DNA of 9,206 nucleotides from Bacteroidota bacterium (GTDB lineage: Bacteria; Bacteroidota; Bacteroidia; Sphingobacteriales; Sphingobacteriaceae), in assembly GCA_025355225.1 (NCBI GenBank), contig JANYAB010000480.1, positions 1 through 9,206 on the forward strand, in the 5' to 3' direction. The first letter of the stretch is position 1. Each line of letters begins with the position of its first letter. Below, piece by piece: positions 6,682 through 9,206 of the stretch. Under the pieces are notes generated by a model, which made no database searches, had not been told where the DNA came from, and saw only the letters and a list, made by a program, of their open reading frames with translations. The translations under genes and the position numbers were made by a program.

Positions 6682-7416
6682 ATGAAGAAGCAAACAATAA
6701 TAGTTACCGGCGCCTCGTCAGGCATCGGCAAAGAAATAGCCCACCACTTTTTAGCAAATGGCGACAATGTCGTGATCAATTCTTCAACTGCTGAAAAATT
6801 GGAACAAGTTTATCAGGAACTTGGCGCCGGTGAAAACCTGGCCATGGTAGCCGGTAATGTAAGTGATAAAAGTACTGGTGGTAAACTTCTGGCAACAGCC
6901 ATTGAAAAATTTGGCTCAGTAGATGTACTGGTAAACAACGCAGGTATCTTTGAAACCAAGCCATTCCTCGAAGTGGATGAAGCTTACCTCGACAGCTTTT
7001 TGAATACGAACCTGAAGGGTACTTTCTTTACCACACAGGCTGTTATTCCGCAAATGCGTAAGCAGCATGATGGGGTAGTGATCAATATCGGCACACCCCT
7101 GGTCAACCATGCCCTTGGAGGAGTGCCCAGTACTGCACCAATGACATCAAAGGGTGCAATACATGCACTCACCTTACAGCTGGCAGCGGAATTTGGTAAA
7201 GATAACATCAGGGTTAATACGATTGCGCCTGGTACCATCCGCACACCAATGCACGGCGGTAAGGCTGATCAAAGTGCGGGATTGCACCTGCTGAATCGTG
7301 TTGGCGAAGTGGAAGATATAGCAGAAATGGTTTATACAGTTGCTAAGAGTAACTTTATTAGCGGCGCTATCATCAACGTAGACGGTGGTATAGCGGCCGG
7401 GCATAATCTGAATTAA
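6682..7416 (+). CDS. SDR-fold protein with Pro in place of catalytic Tyr
   Basis: This 244-residue protein has the classical SDR layout: TGASSGIG (9-16) for the dinucleotide, NNAG (85-88), Asn110 in the NTNLKG helix, PG at 183-184 and a C-terminal DGG (234-236). After beta-2 the sequence is INSS with no acidic residue, which leans to NADP(H). The active site is unusual. The YxxxK motif reads P-M-T-S-K, so Pro153 replaces Tyr and only Lys157 remains. The preceding NIGTPL places Gly/Thr where the catalytic Ser is expected. The codons are unambiguous (CCA ATG ACA TCA AAG) and the frame is intact, so this is not a frameshift. The context NHALGGVPSTAP and the later GLHLLNRVGEVEDIAEM look well kept, suggesting a real subfamily and not decay. 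It could be a reductase with a different proton donor (His143 is nearby) or a non-catalytic binding partner. It is 4 bp after the tautomerase gene and 1 bp before the NTF2-like gene. Confidence 0.9.
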   Translation: MKKQTIIVTGASSGIGKEIAHHFLANGDNVVINSSTAEKLEQVYQELGAGENLAMVAGNVSDKSTGGKLLATAIEKFGSVDVLVNNAGIFETKPFLEVDEAYLDSFLNTNLKGTFFTTQAVIPQMRKQHDGVVINIGTPLVNHALGGVPSTAPMTSKGAIHALTLQLAAEFGKDNIRVNTIAPGTIRTPMHGGKADQSAGLHLLNRVGEVEDIAEMVYTVAKSNFISGAIINVDGGIAAGHNLN

Positions 7417-7417
7417 T

Positions 7418-7867
7418 ATGAAAACGCTTTTATTAACCGCTTGTTTGTCTTGTACGCTGCTCTTATTAAAAGCACAAAATTCAAAGAAAATGGAAACTAC
7501 TCAAGATTCATTAGCAATCAACCAGGCATTGGAAGATTACTACTTCAAAGGCATCTACGAAGGTAACATTAATACCCTGGGAAACATTTTTAACCCGGGC
7601 ACCTTATTGTTCGGGGATGTAAAAGGGCAACCTTATGCCAAAACGCTCGATCAGTACCTCGACGGTGTTGCTCACCGCCAAAGCCCGAAAGATTCCGGTA
7701 AACCTTTTAAAGGAACGATCGTCGCTATCGATGTGGTAAACTCGATAGCTGTTGCCAAAGTACATGTTAAAATGTACGAATTTAATTATGATGAGTTCCT
7801 GTCATTCCACAAAATCAATAACCGCTGGTTGATCGTCAATAAAATGATCAGCGACGTTGGCGACTAA
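7418..7867 (+). CDS. NTF2/SnoaL-like (putative lumazine-binding-type) protein
   Basis: This 149-residue protein has an alpha+beta cone pattern: helix SLAINQALEDYYFKGIYEGN, strand pair GTLLFGDVKGQ, helix TLDQYLDGVAHR and late strands AVAKVHVKMYEF, FLSFHKINNRWLIVNKM. This matches the NTF2-like superfamily, in particular the putative lumazine-binding (Lumazine_bd_2-like) group. Such proteins are small-molecule pockets, either enzymes or binders; no specific function is visible. The first 20 residues (MKTLLLTACLSC followed by TLLLLKAQ) resemble a signal peptide, with cleavage likely after Ala19. An in-frame ATG at 7490 (Met25), preceded by AAAGAAA, would give a 125-residue cytosolic form that begins right at the domain. 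The upstream ATG is 1 bp after the SDR stop, which supports it by coupling. Both starts are plausible, and the choice decides whether the protein leaves the cytosol. Confidence 0.78.
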   Translation: MKTLLLTACLSCTLLLLKAQNSKKMETTQDSLAINQALEDYYFKGIYEGNINTLGNIFNPGTLLFGDVKGQPYAKTLDQYLDGVAHRQSPKDSGKPFKGTIVAIDVVNSIAVAKVHVKMYEFNYDEFLSFHKINNRWLIVNKMISDVGD

Positions 7868-7878
7868 ATTTTAGCACT

Positions 7879-8964
7879 ATGTGGTACCAAACAAAAGCAT
7901 CCAAAATACTGGGCATCGAGTATCCCATCCTGCAAGGGCCGTTCGGAGGCAACCTGTCATCTGTTGAGCTGGTATCAACAGTATCTAATGCCGGGGGGCT
8001 TGGCGGTTACGGGGCCTACACGTTAAGCCCGCAGGAGATCATCCAGGTAGATCAACAGATCAAATCGGCGACCAATAAGCCTTACAACATTAATCTGTGG
8101 GTTTCGGATACAGATGCCGTGGATGGTACAGTTTCAGATGAGCAGTTTAAACAGACACAAAACTTATTCAAGCCTTATTTTGATGAGTTGGGAATCGCCA
8201 TGCCCGAAAAACCTGCCCCGTTCAAGCCCCGCTTTGAAAACCAGGTTGAGGTTATCCTGCATCAGAGGCCACCAGTATTCAGCTTTATGTTTGGTATCCC
8301 ATCTGCTGATATTTTGGAACAATGCCGTCGGCTGGGTATTGTTACCGCAGGGGCAGCAACCACGCTGGATGAAGCCATCGCGCTGGAATCAGCAGGAGTT
8401 GACTTGATTATCGCTCCAGGTTTTGAGGCAGGAGGGCATCGGCCATCGTTCCTGGCATCGGCTGAATCATCTACTACCGGCACATTTGTATTGCTACAAT
8501 TGATCAAAGAAAAGGTAAAGACGCCGATTATCGCCGCGGGCGGTATTGCCAACGGCAAAGGCGTTGCCGCAGCACTGGCGCTCGGTGCCGACGCCGTGCA
8601 GATCGGCACCGCTTTCCTTGCCTGTGATGAATCTAATGCTACGGTCGTTCATAAACAAATGCTGTTTTCGGATGCAGCCAGGTACACGACATTATCACGG
8701 GCATTTACCGGGAGACTTGGTCGGGGAATAACCAGCCGTATTGCAGAGGATCTGATCCATAAGGAAAAAGACTTTCTGCCCTTTCCGCTGCAAACACAGT
8801 TTATGTCGCATTTAAGGAAAGCGGCTATAGAACAGGAAAAATGGGATATGATCTTATTCTGGGGCGGACAGATCGCACCGGTACTAAAACATACCAAAGC
8901 CGCCGAACTGATGAAGTCCGTACTCGAAGAAACGACGGCGTACTTTGACCATTTAAAAACTTAA
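7879..8964 (+). CDS. Nitronate monooxygenase-like FMN-dependent enzyme
   Basis: This 361-residue TIM-barrel flavoprotein has the family's usual length. LGIEYPILQGPFGG (11-24) and SNAGGLGGYGAY are the N-terminal FMN-side motifs. GFEAGGHR (181-188) carries His187 at the position of the catalytic His of nitronate monooxygenases. AAGGIANGKGV (219-229) and GADAVQIGTAFL (236-247) form the phosphate-binding part of the barrel. Nitronate monooxygenases use FMN and oxygen to oxidise alkyl nitronates (for example propionate-3-nitronate, a respiratory toxin) to carbonyl compounds and nitrite. Related proteins in the same superfamily are FabK-type enoyl-ACP reductases and NADH:quinone reductases, so the substrate is not certain; the GGH-R motif favours the monooxygenase side. 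It is the last gene of the cassette, 11 bp after the NTF2-like gene. No signal peptide is present, so it should be cytosolic. ATG 7879 directly precedes the first conserved strand. Confidence 0.87.
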   Translation: MWYQTKASKILGIEYPILQGPFGGNLSSVELVSTVSNAGGLGGYGAYTLSPQEIIQVDQQIKSATNKPYNINLWVSDTDAVDGTVSDEQFKQTQNLFKPYFDELGIAMPEKPAPFKPRFENQVEVILHQRPPVFSFMFGIPSADILEQCRRLGIVTAGAATTLDEAIALESAGVDLIIAPGFEAGGHRPSFLASAESSTTGTFVLLQLIKEKVKTPIIAAGGIANGKGVAAALALGADAVQIGTAFLACDESNATVVHKQMLFSDAARYTTLSRAFTGRLGRGITSRIAEDLIHKEKDFLPFPLQTQFMSHLRKAAIEQEKWDMILFWGGQIAPVLKHTKAAELMKSVLEETTAYFDHLKT

Positions 8965-9070
8965 GAACATGAAAAATCCTATATGCGCGGACAGGATAGG
9001 TCGAGCCTGAAAATATAAAATGATATCGAATCCGATATCTGAATTAGAAACATTAAAAGTATAATATCAC
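8965..9070. other. Non-coding tail of the operon before the insertion sequence
   Basis: No gene is supported here. A 13-codon frame (8969-9010) starts with a leader-like ATG but ends at once. The stretch carries one perfect hairpin (9022-9039). It lies between the flavoenzyme stop codon and the presumed left side of the IS. Confidence 0.5.
9022..9039. other. Perfect hairpin downstream of the operon
   Basis: GATATCG (9022-9028), loop AATC, CGATATC (9033-9039) is a perfect 7-bp stem 58 bp after the last stop codon. It lacks a T-run on either side, so it is at best a weak transcription end or an RNA 3' end structure. Confidence 0.35.
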
Positions 9071-9097
9071 TGTTGTCCGATAAAAGATAAAAATAAG

Positions 9098-9123
9098 AAA
9101 AAAAACAGGGGCCGGGGCCCCTG
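9098..9123 (-). terminator. Intrinsic terminator for leftward transcripts at the IS edge
   Basis: CAGGGGC (9106-9112), loop CGGG, GCCCCTG (9117-9123) forms a strong 7-bp GC stem (8 bp if drawn with a 2-base loop). On the minus strand it is followed by eight T residues (the A-run 9098-9105), the classic intrinsic terminator. It would stop transcripts leaving the IS toward the operon. On the plus strand it may still block read-through into the transposase gene, although the T-run is missing there. Confidence 0.65.
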
Positions 9124-9130
9124 CATAGTT

Positions 9131-9138
9131 TAACTTTG
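9131..9138 (+). promoter_or_regulatory. -7 element of the transposase promoter
   Basis: TAACTTTG is an exact match to the Bacteroidota -7 consensus TAnnTTTG, 25 bp before the transposase ATG. The -33 region is occupied by the GC-rich hairpin and has no TTG. Confidence 0.55.
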
Positions 9139-9163
9139 AAGTTACCACACCTAAAAGCAGACT

Positions 9164-9206
9164 ATGCCCAAAAGTACATTTTTTACCGGACAGCCGATAT
9201 TCAATC
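9164..9206 (+). CDS. IS4-family transposase, first 14 codons (3' end outside window)
   Basis: The frame ATG 9164 to the window edge reads MPKSTFFTGQPIFN. This is the characteristic N-terminus (K-S-x-F-F-T-G-Q-P-I-F) of Bacteroidota IS4-family transposases carrying the DUF4372 N-terminal domain. Only 14 residues are present, so the DDE catalytic part and intactness cannot be judged. A consensus -7 element lies 25 bp upstream, which supports this start. Confidence 0.7.
   Translation, partial: MPKSTFFTGQPIFN

Larger units (their letters stand above)
9071..9206 (+). mobile_element. Left part of an IS4-family insertion sequence (continues beyond window)
   Basis: The transposase start at 9164 and the hairpin and promoter before it indicate the 5' part of an IS. 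The left boundary is not fixed. TGTTGTCCGATAAAAG at 9071-9086 is my candidate for the outer end because the sequence changes character there, but the matching right end and target duplication lie outside the window, so the boundary is a guess. Confidence 0.5.

Noticed and set aside
6381..6779. 132-codon minus-strand frame across the tautomerase gene
   Set aside because: Phe/Tyr-rich translation of the antisense strand of three adjoining real genes; no independent support.
6682..7416. Frameshift or pseudogene explanation for the missing SDR Tyr
   Set aside because: The frame is intact from start to DGG tail with normal motifs on both sides of the substituted position.
8262..8609. 115-codon minus-strand frame inside the flavoenzyme gene
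   Set aside because: Low-complexity Ala/Pro/Ser product antisense to well-conserved FMN-binding motifs; a shadow of the real gene.
8969..9010. 13-codon frame after the flavoenzyme gene, possible start of a lost next gene
   Set aside because: Too short to support, and no further coding signal in that frame after the stop. It could be a remnant, but the sequence does not show it.
9072..9190. Near-inverted match between GTCCGATAAAA (9075-9085) and TTTTTACCGGAC (9180-9191) as IS terminal repeats
   Set aside because: The right copy lies inside the conserved transposase start (FFTGQP), so its sequence is explained by coding; not terminal repeats of an element.

Overview
This is a window of about 41% GC that reads as Bacteroidota, most likely Sphingobacteriaceae (Mucilaginibacter/Pedobacter-like). 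The assignment rests on a SusC-type TonB-dependent receptor end, an MG2-type exported protein, a DUF4249 lipoprotein, a TAnnTTTG-type -7 element, A-rich leaders without strong Shine-Dalgarno sequences, and a Bacteroidota-style IS4-family transposase start. It is a judgement from protein style; no search was run.

Left part (1-4931), envelope genes. The window opens inside a TonB-dependent receptor, which abuts (TAA|ATG) a 794-residue exported protein with MG2-like and plug-like regions. Facing them, tail to tail on the minus strand, is a DUF4249 lipoprotein. The 151-bp gap between the two stop codons is filled almost edge to edge by heptamer units (roughly GARTYAA) arranged as two inverted arrays.

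Middle (4932-5228), non-coding divergent region. It holds two short perfect palindromes and no gene I can support.

Right part (5229-8964), a same-strand cassette. It encodes a Crp/Fnr-family regulator, then YceI-like protein, 4-oxalocrotonate-tautomerase-like protein, an SDR-fold protein lacking the catalytic Tyr, an NTF2/SnoaL-like protein and a nitronate-monooxygenase-like flavoprotein. The last five are packed with gaps of 29, 4, 1 and 11 bp and look like one operon. Between the regulator and yceI are two GTGA-N6-TCAC dyads in inverted orientation. The regulator's recognition helix carries the R-E-x-x-x-R residues that read GTGA half-sites in E. coli CRP. The simplest model is that the regulator controls the operon through these two sites. 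The operon would handle small electrophilic or nitro compounds, or a related redox stress. The substrate is not visible from sequence.

Right edge (8965-9206). The operon is followed by non-coding DNA, a GC-rich hairpin with a T-tract on the minus strand, a consensus -7 element and the first 14 codons of an IS4-family transposase. An insertion sequence therefore begins here and continues out of the window.
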